Part shown: one piece after another, positions 44,877 through 53,646 of the stretch
How positions within the stretch are numbered: the stretch's first letter is position 1
Layout of the letters: the number at the start of each line of letters is the position of its first letter
Assembly: GCA_947500415.1 (NCBI GenBank)
Contig: CANMRT010000002.1
Coordinates: forward strand, 434,001 to 498,000
From: an uncultured Roseicyclus sp.
GTDB taxonomy: Bacteria > Pseudomonadota > Alphaproteobacteria > Rhodobacterales > Rhodobacteraceae
Reading direction: 5' to 3'
DNA length: 64,000 bases
Notes under the pieces: generated by a model
Databases searched by the model: none
Told to the model about the DNA's origin: nothing
Seen by the model: the letters and a program-made list of their open reading frames with translations, nothing else
Translations under genes and position numbers: made by a program

Positions 44877-44905
44877 GTCAGGGGCCGCACTCAGCAGCCC
44901 CTGAC
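44877..44905 (-). other. Intercistronic hairpin between ugpB and ugpA
   Basis: GTCAGGGGC (44877-44885) and GCCCCTGAC (44897-44905) form a perfect 9-bp stem with an 11-base loop, with no T-run. Position and form match the hairpin after the other binding-protein gene at 18111. It probably stabilises ugpB mRNA or lowers permease expression. Confidence 0.6.
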
Positions 44906-44923
44906 GGATCGTTTCAGGTAGCC

Positions 44924-46228
44924 TTAGCCCTGCGTCTGAGCGAAACGCTCTAGCAGTTCATTGGCTTCCGTTTCGATGATCTCGAACGCCTCTTCCACGG
45001 TGGCTTCACCGGTCAGAATGCGGCTGTATTCGCGGTTCATCACATCACGGATCTGAACGTAGAAGCCCATGCGATAGCCACGGGTGTAGTCACCGGCAGG
45101 CAGCGACAGCTGCTGGATGCCTACTTCGGCAGCCGGGAACTCATCATAGTGGCCCTGCTCACCGGCGGCGGCATAGGCGGCCGTGGTGATCGGCACATAG
45201 CCGGTTTCCGTGTGCCACATGACCTGCGCGTCAACGCTGTCGAGGTAGTCGAAGAAGGCAGCCGTGGCCGCATTCTCTTCGGCATCAAAGCCCGACATTG
45301 CGAACAGAGCAGCACCACCGATGAAGGTCTGCGTAGGCTCGGTCGTCACAGCTTCCCAATAGGGCAGCATAGTTGCGGAGAAGTTGAATTCCACGCGGTC
45401 TGCGATGCCACCGAACGAGCCGGAGGAGCCGAGCCACATGGCGACTTCGCCAGCCTCAAACGGGTTCTGGTTGTCGCCCCAGCCGGTGCCATACCAGGAG
45501 AATAGGCCCTCTTCCTGCCAATCGGCCAGCGCCTGGAAATGGGCGCGGATGGCGGGGTGGTTCACCATGATCTCGGTGTCGATGCCGTCATAACCGTTGT
45601 TGTTTGAAGCGAACTGCAGGTTGTGACGCGAGAAGAAGTTCTCAGTGAAGATCCACGGCAGGTGCGACTGTGCGAGCGGGATGTAACCCGCCTCGACCAG
45701 CGCGGGGCCAGTCGTTTCGGCAAACTCTTCCCAGGTCGTGGGCGCTTCAACGCCTGCCGCTTCCAGAGCGTCGGCATTGTAGTAGAGGATCGGCGTGGAG
45801 GAGTTGAACGGCATACCGATCATCTGGCCATCGCTGTCGGCGTAGAAGTAACGCACGCCGGCGATGTAATCCTCGATGTCGAATTCAACGCCATTCTCGC
45901 TGAGCAGCTGTTGCACCGGAATGGTCGCGCCCTGTGCACCGATCACGGTGGCCGCACCAGCGTCAAAGACCTGCACGATATTGGGCTGTTCGCCCGCGCG
46001 GAACGCGGCAATCGCCGAGGTCAGGGTTTCTTCATAGGTGCCCTTAAACACAGGCGTCAGGACATAGTCGCCCTGGCTGGCGTTAAAGTCGGCAACCAAC
46101 TGGTTCACCGTTTCGCCAAGCTGGCCGCCCATGGCGTGCCAGAATTCAATTTCTGTCTGTGCTTGAGCGGCAGCTCCGGTCATCAGACCGGCAGCAAGGC
46201 CCAGTGACAATGTCGTCTTGAGGGTCAT
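44924..46228 (-). CDS. ugpB: sn-Glycerol-3-phosphate ABC transporter substrate-binding protein UgpB
   Basis: Periplasmic binding protein of 434 residues with signal peptide cleaved after AAAQAQ. TEIEFWHAMGGQLGETVNQLVADFN (in part) is the UgpB signature at the mature N-terminus; GTYEETLTSAIAAFRAGEQPNIVQVFD (in part) and GMPFNSSTPILYYN also fit. It binds glycerol-3-phosphate or glycerophosphodiesters. Start ATG at 46228 follows GGGAGAA. Pho-like boxes lie in the 292-bp leader region. Confidence 0.92.
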   Translation of the reverse strand: MTLKTTLSLGLAAGLMTGAAAQAQTEIEFWHAMGGQLGETVNQLVADFNASQGDYVLTPVFKGTYEETLTSAIAAFRAGEQPNIVQVFDAGAATVIGAQGATIPVQQLLSENGVEFDIEDYIAGVRYFYADSDGQMIGMPFNSSTPILYYNADALEAAGVEAPTTWEEFAETTGPALVEAGYIPLAQSHLPWIFTENFFSRHNLQFASNNNGYDGIDTEIMVNHPAIRAHFQALADWQEEGLFSWYGTGWGDNQNPFEAGEVAMWLGSSGSFGGIADRVEFNFSATMLPYWEAVTTEPTQTFIGGAALFAMSGFDAEENAATAAFFDYLDSVDAQVMWHTETGYVPITTAAYAAAGEQGHYDEFPAAEVGIQQLSLPAGDYTRGYRMGFYVQIRDVMNREYSRILTGEATVEEAFEIIETEANELLERFAQTQG

Positions 46229-46451
46229 TCGTTTCTCCCAACTTCAAATGCAGCCGACATAGGCTGCTTGGACGCGACCGCTTGCCTATGCATTCAGCAA
46301 GTCATGCCATTTTTCAAAACAGGAGAGTCCGCACGCGCGGCCCCCCATTTGCTCATCGCGTGAGAGGCAGACTACACCGCGCCCGCGCGAACGCAAACGA
46401 AATGAACCGAAACCTGCCCCCAGGCATGTGAGGCGGGGGATAGGGCGAGTC

Positions 46452-46470
46452 GGTGACAGGCCCGTGACGA
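46452..46470 (-). promoter_or_regulatory. Pho-box-like direct repeat oriented toward ugpB
   Basis: Read on the minus strand, TCGTCACGGGCCTGTCACC has two CTGTCAC-like halves 11 bp apart, the PhoB layout. It is about 225 bp before the ugpB start. The rest of the 292-bp region shows only the second box at 46484 and no gene. Confidence 0.5.
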
Positions 46471-46483
46471 TTGGAGCGGGAAA

Positions 46484-46502
46484 GCGTTACAAAACTGTCA
46501 CT
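46484..46502 (+). promoter_or_regulatory. Pho-box-like element, opposite orientation
   Basis: GCGTTACAAAACTGTCACT on the plus strand matches the CTGTCATAAAACTGTCACA consensus at 14 of 19 positions, including the AAAACTGTCAC half. It lies 15 bp from the first one and 20 bp from the mgsA stop. Confidence 0.5.
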
Positions 46503-46520
46503 TAGGGCGAAAGTCGTGGT

Positions 46521-46898
46521 TTACGCGGTGTTGTCGTCCAGCGAGCGGATGATGCCAGAGGCCGTCGCCTCATTCACTGCCATTATCGTGTCATAGAGTA
46601 TCGCAAGACGGATCAAAGATTTGACGTCAACGTCATGGGGCATCGCCGACAGCGGGTCGATAAAGAAAATGAGGGCATCGAGGTCTTCTTCTGCGATCAT
46701 GGCGCCCAATTGCGCATCGCCGCCCAGTGGGCCAGATTTCAGAGGGGTAACATTGAGGCTTGTTTCGGCCTGCAAGCGTCCGCCCGTGGTGCCGGTTGCA
46801 AAAAGCCGGTGTGGCGAAAGCTGCGCCTCATGGGCTTTGGCCCAGGCGATCAGGTCATCCTTCTTTTGGTCATGGGCGACCAAGGCGATGGTTTTCAT
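46521..46898 (-). CDS. mgsA: Methylglyoxal synthase
   Basis: Enzyme of 125 residues converting dihydroxyacetone phosphate to methylglyoxal and phosphate. [13 protein letters not shown] at the start, ATGTTG (34-39), [12 protein letters not shown] with catalytic Asp61, and His88 in MPHDVD are diagnostic. It is upstream of the ugp operon in the same orientation. Glycerol-3-phosphate import feeds dihydroxyacetone phosphate, and a phosphate-releasing shunt fits phosphate limitation. Whether the two are co-regulated is inference. Confidence 0.93.
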   Translation of the reverse strand: MKTIALVAHDQKKDDLIAWAKAHEAQLSPHRLFATGTTGGRLQAETSLNVTPLKSGPLGGDAQLGAMIAEEDLDALIFFIDPLSAMPHDVDVKSLIRLAILYDTIMAVNEATASGIIRSLDDNTA

Positions 46899-46990
46899 GG
46901 GCTCTCTCCGGAGTCAGGCCTTACGTCACGCACCATAGGGGGGATGCTTTGGGCGATGCCACCGGGAAATCTGGTTTTGGTCGGTGTGGG

Positions 46991-47518
46991 TCAGGCCGGA
47001 TCACAGGTGATGACCGGGTCATGGACCGTGCCCGGCAGGGTCCACATCGTGTCGGGTGTGTGGACCTGAAAGGTTTGGCGGCGGTCGAACTGCGCGAAAG
47101 CGGACTGGGTCGTTGGAAGGTCGAAAGAGGCGATTTCGCCGCGTTCTGCGTAGAACGACAGGAGCATCGGGTCCTCGTAATCGGTCACGCCACCCAGATT
47201 GCCCTCCACATCCGCAATATCGAAAGACATGTAGTCGGCCCAATGGGGCGCGCGCACGATGTGGATGACGCGAAGCCGCCCGGTCAAGCCGGTGCCATCT
47301 GCTCCGGTGATCTGGAGCTGCCCATCGGTCAGATAGGCCGTGGCCTCGGACCCCATGCGCATACGCCGGGTGGTGGTGAACGTGAGTGAGGCGGTGAGTT
47401 CCGTGCCTTCTGGAAGACTGCCGTGCAGGGCTTCAGTCTCGATGTTGAGTGTCAGAGTGCAGGTCTGAGCCGGCGCGGTTGCGGGCCAAAGGGCGAGCGG
47501 CAGGGCGAGGCGTTTCAT
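46991..47518 (-). CDS. Exported protein of unknown function
   Basis: Hypothetical protein of 175 residues with a short signal peptide (MKRLALPLALWPATAPAQ) and a predicted beta-rich mature part with two cysteines, one near each end (TCTLTL and VITCDPA). No family recognised. Its start overlaps the stop of the upstream haem-motif protein gene (ATGA), so the two are made together. Confidence 0.65.
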   Translation of the reverse strand: MKRLALPLALWPATAPAQTCTLTLNIETEALHGSLPEGTELTASLTFTTTRRMRMGSEATAYLTDGQLQITGADGTGLTGRLRVIHIVRAPHWADYMSFDIADVEGNLGGVTDYEDPMLLSFYAERGEIASFDLPTTQSAFAQFDRRQTFQVHTPDTMWTLPGTVHDPVITCDPA

Positions 47519-48789
47519 TCCAGTACCTCCCTGAGCGTGAAGGTGAAATCAGACGGTGCGCCCGTGGCAAGAGTCGCGCTGGCGTGACAGCCCAGGCAGG
47601 TGCCGTCACGGTCGGTCTGAAGGTAGGTTTCCATCGTGACGTTCGACAGAAAGCGCGGAAGCTCCCCGTGTTCGATGTACGGGCTGGTGTTGGCCCCGCG
47701 CCATTGGGCAGAGATCAGCATGTAGTGCTCAAGCGGTGTTCCGTTGAGGGCCTCCTGCCAGCGCGCATTTGTCGCCTGCGTCGGGCCAAAGATGTCCCAA
47801 CAGCGCACAACTTGAGTGGGCTGCAAAGGCTGCGCATCGGCATCTACGGCGAAGGGCGGCGTGGCGTTCCAAAGTGTTTCGCCAGTGGGTGGTGTGTTCG
47901 CGGGGCTGGCCATGGCAGCGTTGAAGAGCAGAAGATCCTGCGCCGGATCATTGGGGGCGATGCAGCCCTCGGGGAACAAGTTGCTGCCGTAGATCGCGTT
48001 GATGTCGCGCGCGTCACCCGCCACAGGCGCATTGGCGCGGTGCTCAAAAGTGGCCCAAATCCACTCCTCCCTATTGCCGCTTTCCACTTTTGTGACGATG
48101 TGCATCCCCACCAGTCCAAGCGTGACCTCAAGGCAGAGCCCCTGCCCCGTGACGCTGCGCTCAGGTGGAACAACGATGAGACCAGCTGCATTGATGTAGT
48201 CGTCGGTGGGGGCCTCGAGAATGGTCCAGGCCCCCTTGAAGAGAACGGATGCGGGGTTTTCGGCGTCGCGGCCCTGGGGGAATTCGGCGGCATCCAAAGC
48301 GCTCTGCCCGTCCAGCGTGTTGAGCGCCGTTTCGTGGATGTAGTTGGCGGCGACAGGGTTCAGGCGTGACTCGTAAAGGATGTAGTTGCCGTGGCGGTCG
48401 ACGAGGGCGTGGCCATCGGATTGCTCTAGGTCGGTGATGATAACTTCGGCATTCGCGGCTTGTGCGGCGCATTGAGCCGCGCTGTCGCGCCCCAGCACTT
48501 CATCGCGTCGTGGGAATGCGCGCCATCCAAGGTGGTCAGGATCATCCGCAGCATCGCGCCAGTTCAACGCAACAAAGGCCTGCCAGGCGTGACGATCAAA
48601 GGGGGCCTGTGCCGCACCGGAAATCACCATGTATTCGAAGAATTCGCTGAACTCCGGCACGTCTTGGGGGAAAGTCGGGCAAATTTGATCGTGCGGGGCG
48701 ACGACGCAAAATTCGCCGACCTCCTCCTCCGCCACCAAGGGCCAAGCCAGAAGTAGAATTCCGGTGAGGGCGAACATCTGGATACGCAT
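47515..48789 (-). CDS. Exported protein with a C-terminal CxxCH haem-c motif
   Basis: Protein of about 424 residues with signal peptide MRIQMFALTGILLLAWPLVA. Several cysteines occur (FCVVAP, QICPTF, AQCAAQ, GLCLEV, GCIAPN, VRCWDI), and one haem c attachment motif, CLGCH, sits about 25 residues from the C-terminus. HAWQAFVALNWR and NAAGLIVVPP are conserved-looking but I cannot name the family. Start taken at the ATG at 48789; ATG at 48777 and TTG at 48807 are alternatives. Coupled to the small exported protein downstream. Divergent from a GntR gene with an operator-like palindrome between. Confidence 0.7.
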   Translation of the reverse strand: MRIQMFALTGILLLAWPLVAEEEVGEFCVVAPHDQICPTFPQDVPEFSEFFEYMVISGAAQAPFDRHAWQAFVALNWRDAADDPDHLGWRAFPRRDEVLGRDSAAQCAAQAANAEVIITDLEQSDGHALVDRHGNYILYESRLNPVAANYIHETALNTLDGQSALDAAEFPQGRDAENPASVLFKGAWTILEAPTDDYINAAGLIVVPPERSVTGQGLCLEVTLGLVGMHIVTKVESGNREEWIWATFEHRANAPVAGDARDINAIYGSNLFPEGCIAPNDPAQDLLLFNAAMASPANTPPTGETLWNATPPFAVDADAQPLQPTQVVRCWDIFGPTQATNARWQEALNGTPLEHYMLISAQWRGANTSPYIEHGELPRFLSNVTMETYLQTDRDGTCLGCHASATLATGAPSDFTFTLREVLE

Positions 48790-48796
48790 ATTGAAA

Positions 48797-48808
48797 ATTG
48801 GATACAAT
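48797..48808. promoter_or_regulatory. GntR-type operator-like palindrome ATTGGATACAAT
   Basis: An ATTG/CAAT dyad whose central ten bases TTGGATACAA differ at one base from the TTGTATACAA element at 20681, 21489 and 26745. It sits between the haem-motif protein gene and the divergent third GntR gene, about 45 bp from the latter's start. Confidence 0.5.
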
Positions 48809-48852
48809 CTTAGATATTTGTCAACAAAGCTGCGCCTGCTACCCTGCGGTCT

Positions 48853-49518
48853 ATGAAAGCACCGATCCGAGAATTGGCGGACCTCGCCCCTCTAAACCTG
48901 CCGCGCGGTCGCGTCGCGGCATTGGTCCAGGACCTTCGCGCGGAAATTGTCACCGGCACGATCGCGCCGGGCGCCACCCTCGTGCAAGAGGATCTCGCCG
49001 CGCGGTTTGGGGTCAGCCGGATGCCCGTGCGCGAGGCAATCAAGCATCTTCAGATGCTGGGATTTGTGACGGTTGAGGACAACAAGCGCGCTCGTGTGGC
49101 GGAGTTGAGCCGGGACGATTTTGTCGAAATCTACGACATGCGCGAGGGTGCGGAGGCGCTGGCCATCCGGTCTGCCATTCCACATTTGACCAACGCGCAC
49201 ATCGAGGCGGCAGCAGCCATTCAGGATCGGATCGAAGGCGTTGATCCGAAAGGCTTCGGTGCGTTGAACATGGCGTTTCACATGACGCTGTACCGGCCTT
49301 CCGGGCGGATGCGTTTGTTGACCCATGTGGAAATGCTGTTCAACGCGGCAGACCGATATGTCTCGATGGTTTCCGCCGGACCGGAGCTGAAGGCCAAAGC
49401 CAACGCCGAGCATCGTAGCTTGCTGGAACACTGTCTAGCGCGTGATACGGCCGCCGCAGAGGCTTGCGTGCGCAAACATATTTCGGATGCGCGCGACGCG
49501 CTAGCGCAATTCTTTTGA
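48853..49518 (+). CDS. GntR/FadR-family transcriptional regulator (third)
   Basis: Regulator of 221 residues. Winged helix-turn-helix with LVQEDLAARFGVSRMPVREAIKHL (in part; about 43-63), then an FCD domain (NMAFHMTLYRPSG, NAEHRSLLEHCL, RKHISDARD). The recognition helix differs from the regulator at 20778 only by Thr to Met in SR(T/M)PVREA, which fits the similar operator sequence. The likely target is the divergent exported-protein operon. Confidence 0.88.
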   Translation: MKAPIRELADLAPLNLPRGRVAALVQDLRAEIVTGTIAPGATLVQEDLAARFGVSRMPVREAIKHLQMLGFVTVEDNKRARVAELSRDDFVEIYDMREGAEALAIRSAIPHLTNAHIEAAAAIQDRIEGVDPKGFGALNMAFHMTLYRPSGRMRLLTHVEMLFNAADRYVSMVSAGPELKAKANAEHRSLLEHCLARDTAAAEACVRKHISDARDALAQFF

Positions 49519-49536
49519 AGGATTGAAGGGGGGAAG

Positions 49537-49626
49537 TGGCGGACAGGAAGGGATTCGAACCCTCGAGACGGTCTCCCGCCTACGCACTTTCCAGGCGCGC
49601 GCCTTCGACCACTCGGCCACCTGTCC
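49537..49626 (-). tRNA. tRNA-Ser (anticodon GGA)
   Basis: A 90-base class II tRNA. The acceptor stem GGACAGG/CCTGTCC closes, CCA is encoded at 49537-49539, the D-arm reads GCCGAGTGGTCGAAGGC, the anticodon loop CTGGAAA gives GGA, a long variable arm follows as expected for serine, and the T-loop is GGTTCGAATCC. Confidence 0.97.
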
Positions 49627-49666
49627 GAGGCGGGGTCTACCCGCGATTGGGGGCCGGGTGCAAGAC

Positions 49667-50494
49667 CTAGAACAACCGAAAAGATGCAGTAAATGGCAAG
49701 TGGTCCGAGACTTGCTCGCGGAATTTGGCGCGTCCCATCTTGAACGCCCAATGGAGCGGGAAGAGGCGCAGCGAGCCTTGGATGTAGCGCGTTGAGAACC
49801 GGCGCGAGATGGCAAAGCCGTCCAACAGGTTCGCGCGCCCGCTGGACAGCACATGGCTCCACCGATCCTGAAGGTCCCAGGAGGAAGCAAAATCCATCAC
49901 ATCGGCCCCGCCAAGATGGTGAAAGTTCGACACGTCCTGCCCTGGGATCATGTTGAAATCCCCCATCAGGCAGATCGTGTGCTGCTTGTAGCCCGGCGTG
50001 TCATGCAAGTCCGTGATCCAATCGCCGATGACTTTGCATTGGGTATCGCGCTTGTCCTGATTGGGTTTGTCGCGGCCAGATTTCAGGTGCACGCCAATGA
50101 CCACGGCCTTGAACCGCTGGCCCGCCCGCACATCCACCGCGATGGCCTGTCGCCCGCCCTGATAGTCACCTTCGGAGCCGGGAAGGAAACGGGGGTTGGA
50201 AACGGCGATATGGGGTTTGTGCAGGAACCCGATGTGCAGGTGGCTGTCAGGCTGGGGCAGAATGGTGATGTCGTAGTTCAGGTTCTTCTCGGCCATAAGA
50301 TCGCGGAGGCGTTCGATATGGGTGAGAGGAAAGACTTCAACCAGCGTCACAAAGTCGGCATCGAGATGGGCGAGGCCCAGAGCTTGGCGAGCGGCCTGGG
50401 GATCTTGCGGTTGGATGCCATCACCTGCGCCGCCACCAAACCGGTCGTTGGAGGCGAGGTTCCAGACAGCCGTGCGCAGGAGTGAATTGGTCAT
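49667..50494 (-). CDS. Endonuclease/exonuclease/phosphatase-fold protein
   Basis: EEP-superfamily hydrolase of 275 residues without a signal peptide. VWNLASN at the start, metal ligand Glu53 in LVEVFP, VIGVHLKSGRD, LMGDFNMIPG and the final VSDHLPFTASF are the catalytic blocks. Members cut DNA, RNA or phosphodiesters; the specificity cannot be told. AAAGGAGG precedes the ATG. Confidence 0.86.
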   Translation of the reverse strand: MTNSLLRTAVWNLASNDRFGGGAGDGIQPQDPQAARQALGLAHLDADFVTLVEVFPLTHIERLRDLMAEKNLNYDITILPQPDSHLHIGFLHKPHIAVSNPRFLPGSEGDYQGGRQAIAVDVRAGQRFKAVVIGVHLKSGRDKPNQDKRDTQCKVIGDWITDLHDTPGYKQHTICLMGDFNMIPGQDVSNFHHLGGADVMDFASSWDLQDRWSHVLSSGRANLLDGFAISRRFSTRYIQGSLRLFPLHWAFKMGRAKFREQVSDHLPFTASFRLF

Positions 50495-50551
50495 GGTCGG
50501 GCCTCCTTTGGTGTTGCCGAAAGGATAGCACAGTTTGACGACCGGCGCGTG

Positions 50552-51271
50552 TCAGGCCAGTTCGATCGTGACGCGACGGTTCTGTTTGCCCTTGTTCTCG
50601 ATCTTGGCGATGGTCAGTTTCCCCACCTCACCGGTGCGCGCCACATGGGTTCCGCCGCAGGGCTGTAGATCTACCTGATCGCGGCCCTCTTTGCCGATGC
50701 GCACCAAACGAACCTGCCCCGCCCCGCGTGGTGGCTGAACCGACAGGGTTTTAACGAGGCCGGGGTTGTCATCCAGCTCGTCATCGGTGATCCAGTCCAC
50801 AGAAACGGGGAGATCGCGCGTGACCAGAGCGTTCAACTGCCCCTCAAGCACGGCCTTGTCTTCGGGCGGGTCCGGCATGTTGAAATCAAGCCGCCCCTTG
50901 TCGGCCGCGATGGCCCCACCCGTCACGGGCAGTGGCACCACAACCGACAGCAGATGCAGCGCAGTGTGGATGCGCATGTGTCCAAAGCGACGTTCCCAAT
51001 CGAGGCGTTGATCCACCGTGGCGCCAACGGGTGGCAGGGCGGACGGCTCAGATGGGACCAAAACGATAGTGCCCTCTTCCCCCTTCACTGCCGTGGCAAT
51101 CGGAATGCGCCCGCCGTCCCAATCCAACGTGCCACTGTCCCCCGGCTGCCCGCCGCCACGGGCGTAGAAGATCGTCTGATCCAGCACGATACCGCCCTCT
51201 TCAGTCAGGGCGGTGACTTTGGCGGAGGCGGATTTTCGGTAGGGGTCGTCTAGAAACAAGGTCTTGGTCAT
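50552..51271 (-). CDS. Alanyl-tRNA editing protein, AlaX-like
   Basis: Free-standing trans-editing protein of 239 residues that removes serine (or glycine) wrongly attached to tRNA-Ala. FYARGGGQPGDSG is shared with AlaRS, the zinc/catalytic HxxxH is HTALH (about 102-106) and the second metal motif is CGGTHVARTGEVG near residue 204. The full AlaRS gene with its own editing domain lies 8 kb away. Start is 2 bp after the MscS stop. Confidence 0.9.
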   Translation of the reverse strand: MTKTLFLDDPYRKSASAKVTALTEEGGIVLDQTIFYARGGGQPGDSGTLDWDGGRIPIATAVKGEEGTIVLVPSEPSALPPVGATVDQRLDWERRFGHMRIHTALHLLSVVVPLPVTGGAIAADKGRLDFNMPDPPEDKAVLEGQLNALVTRDLPVSVDWITDDELDDNPGLVKTLSVQPPRGAGQVRLVRIGKEGRDQVDLQPCGGTHVARTGEVGKLTIAKIENKGKQNRRVTIELA

Positions 51272-51273
51272 CG

Positions 51274-53646
51274 TTACTCAGGCTCTGAAGGGGCAGTTAC
51301 TGGTTCTGGGCGCAGCGCTTCTGGATTGCGCAGCCAGATGTCGCGCTGTGCGAACGGAATCTCGAAACCTTCCACCGCGAAACGTTCGGCGATGCGATGG
51401 TTCAGCTCGTTGCGAACATCGCCAAATTTGTTGATGTCTCGCAGGATCACACGGACCCGGAAATCGAGGCTGTCGGCCCCGAAGCCCATGAAATCGACCC
51501 CGGGCTCAGGGAACTTCGCAACGTCTTCGTGGCTTTGCGCGATCTCAAGCAGGATGTCGGTCACGCGCCGCGTGTCGCTGCCGTAGGCCACGCCCACGTT
51601 GAGCATCACCCGGCCCACCGTGTTACCACGGGTCCAGTTCGTGACGGTGCCAGAGATGAAATCGGCGTTGGGAACGATCACATCGGTTTTGTCGAAGGTC
51701 TCGATTGTGGTCGAGCGGACAGAAATGTCCTTCACGATCCCCATGTTGCCCGCGACTTCGATCCAATCGCCTTCCGAAATGGGACGCTCGATCAACAAGA
51801 TGATGCCCGAGACAAAGTTCGACACAACGTTTTGCAAACCAAATCCGATGCCAACCGACAACGCACCAACCACGAAGCCGAGTGCCGTCAGGTCAATGCC
51901 CGCGCTCGTCACGGCGATCAGCGCTGCAAGGGCGATACCCACGTAGCCCACACCCGCGCTGACGGCATTGCGCGCGCCGACATCCATCTTGGTGCGGGGC
52001 AGAACAGTGGATTTAAGCGCGCCTTGCAGAAGGCGGGTCAGCAAAAGACCTGCAGCGAAGACCAGCACGACGGCCAGGATGATGCCCGGCGTGATCCGCG
52101 TGTCGCCAAGGGTGAAGCCTTCGAGGATACGAACATAGAATTCTTCGAGCCGTTCCGGGCGCACACCCCAGGTGATCGCAAGAAGCGGAGCTGCGATCAG
52201 GAAGAGGACAAAGTTGGCCAAAACCGGCAACAGCGCGTCGCCTGCCGCGTCCACAGAGGTGCGGAAGACCAGCGCGTAGATGTCGCGGACCACAGCCTGC
52301 AGCGCCACAAGCAACCCAAACAGGAACAGGGTCATCGCCACGGGCACCATCAAGGCCACGCCTGCGTTGATGTATCCGATCATGCCTAGGAGCGGCCCGA
52401 CGAACGCTACAATGCGCAGGGCGTTGCTCGTTAGGGCCAACACACCCTTCGCAAAGCCCGGGCCTTCGCCGTCGACCAGCGGCGCGCGCACACGTTGCAA
52501 GAGTCCCGCCAGCCGCCAATACATCAGCGCCAGACAAATATGCACTGGCACCACCAGAACGCCGCGGGCGGCGGGCGGCACGACGTCCAGATCAGCCACG
52601 ACTTGTGCGAGATTACCAAGTCCCGTGAGCAATCCGATAAAGAGGATCGTACGCCTTAGCGGTTGCCGAAGGGTCAGTTCCGTTTCAAAGGCCGCCGGTC
52701 GTTCCTCATGCTTGGGAAACAGGCGTCCGGCCAGCCATAGAGCGGAGTAAACGGCCACGATCAGCGCAAGGACGGCCTCAGACAGGGCTTCGCCATCCTC
52801 ACTCAGCACACCAGAGAAATCTAATGCGAGCACCAAAAGCAAGAAGCCCACAACTGGCAGAATCAATTGGCCAAGCGAGACCAAAAACCCAAGGAGGGTG
52901 CGCCCGCGGCGGCGGTCGCTGTCAAGGAACCGCTCGCCCATGCGAGCCACGAATGGACGCCCCCGCAGGATTAGGACAAAGCCGATCAGCAGCATGCCGA
53001 TGATGGCCGGGGCATTGTCGGCGATCGTGCCGCGCACCTCTTCATCTGACAGCCGCTCTGCACTGTCGGATTGCAAAGTCGTCACCAAATCGGCCAATGC
53101 CGCGAGGGCGGTGGCCCAGTTCACCGGATTGATTGGCGTGGGCTCCAGCTCTAGCAATTCCTGGGTCTGGCGCTCGACAAGAAGGGCGTCGATTTCAGCG
53201 ATCAAGCCATTGGCGCGATTGAAGGCTTCGTTCGCGGCAAGCCCCGGCACCTGCGCTTGTGCTAGCCGGTCATGCAACGCGGCGCGGCGTGCGGCGATTG
53301 CGTCTGGTTCAGCCTCGCCGTCGGCAGGGGCTGGTCCAAGCGCATCGATTTGGGCCTGAATAGTGTCGATCCGTTGGGCATTCTCGGTCTCTGCCGCAAG
53401 AAACCTCGCCCGCCACCGGACAAGCTCGGCCCGGCGGTTTTCAAAGAACGCGGTCGAGGCGACACCGCCAGAAATCAGGTTCTCTGCCGCAGTGGCTGAA
53501 GCCTCCCAGGCATCGTAGTCGAGACCGTCAGCGCTCGTGGCCGCCGCCTCTTCGGTTTGTGCAGCAACAGGTGCCATGGCTAGCGGGCCGCACAGGCATG
53601 CCGCCAGAACCAATAGGGTAAGACACCGAAGGAGGGCTGACTTCAT
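51274..53646 (-). CDS. Large mechanosensitive channel, MscS family with DUF3772-type N-terminus
   Basis: Protein of 790 residues: signal peptide (to about VAAQ), a periplasmic helical domain to about residue 185, roughly eleven membrane segments, and the MscS pore and beta domain (GFGLQNVVSNFVSGIILLIERPI in part, ISEGDWIEVAGNMGIVKDIS in part, VIVPNADFISGTVTNWTRG). It opens under membrane tension to release solutes during osmotic downshock. ATG at 53646 overlaps the cysK stop (ATGA). Confidence 0.88.
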   Translation of the reverse strand: MKSALLRCLTLLVLAACLCGPLAMAPVAAQTEEAAATSADGLDYDAWEASATAAENLISGGVASTAFFENRRAELVRWRARFLAAETENAQRIDTIQAQIDALGPAPADGEAEPDAIAARRAALHDRLAQAQVPGLAANEAFNRANGLIAEIDALLVERQTQELLELEPTPINPVNWATALAALADLVTTLQSDSAERLSDEEVRGTIADNAPAIIGMLLIGFVLILRGRPFVARMGERFLDSDRRRGRTLLGFLVSLGQLILPVVGFLLLVLALDFSGVLSEDGEALSEAVLALIVAVYSALWLAGRLFPKHEERPAAFETELTLRQPLRRTILFIGLLTGLGNLAQVVADLDVVPPAARGVLVVPVHICLALMYWRLAGLLQRVRAPLVDGEGPGFAKGVLALTSNALRIVAFVGPLLGMIGYINAGVALMVPVAMTLFLFGLLVALQAVVRDIYALVFRTSVDAAGDALLPVLANFVLFLIAAPLLAITWGVRPERLEEFYVRILEGFTLGDTRITPGIILAVVLVFAAGLLLTRLLQGALKSTVLPRTKMDVGARNAVSAGVGYVGIALAALIAVTSAGIDLTALGFVVGALSVGIGFGLQNVVSNFVSGIILLIERPISEGDWIEVAGNMGIVKDISVRSTTIETFDKTDVIVPNADFISGTVTNWTRGNTVGRVMLNVGVAYGSDTRRVTDILLEIAQSHEDVAKFPEPGVDFMGFGADSLDFRVRVILRDINKFGDVRNELNHRIAERFAVEGFEIPFAQRDIWLRNPEALRPEPVTAPSEPE

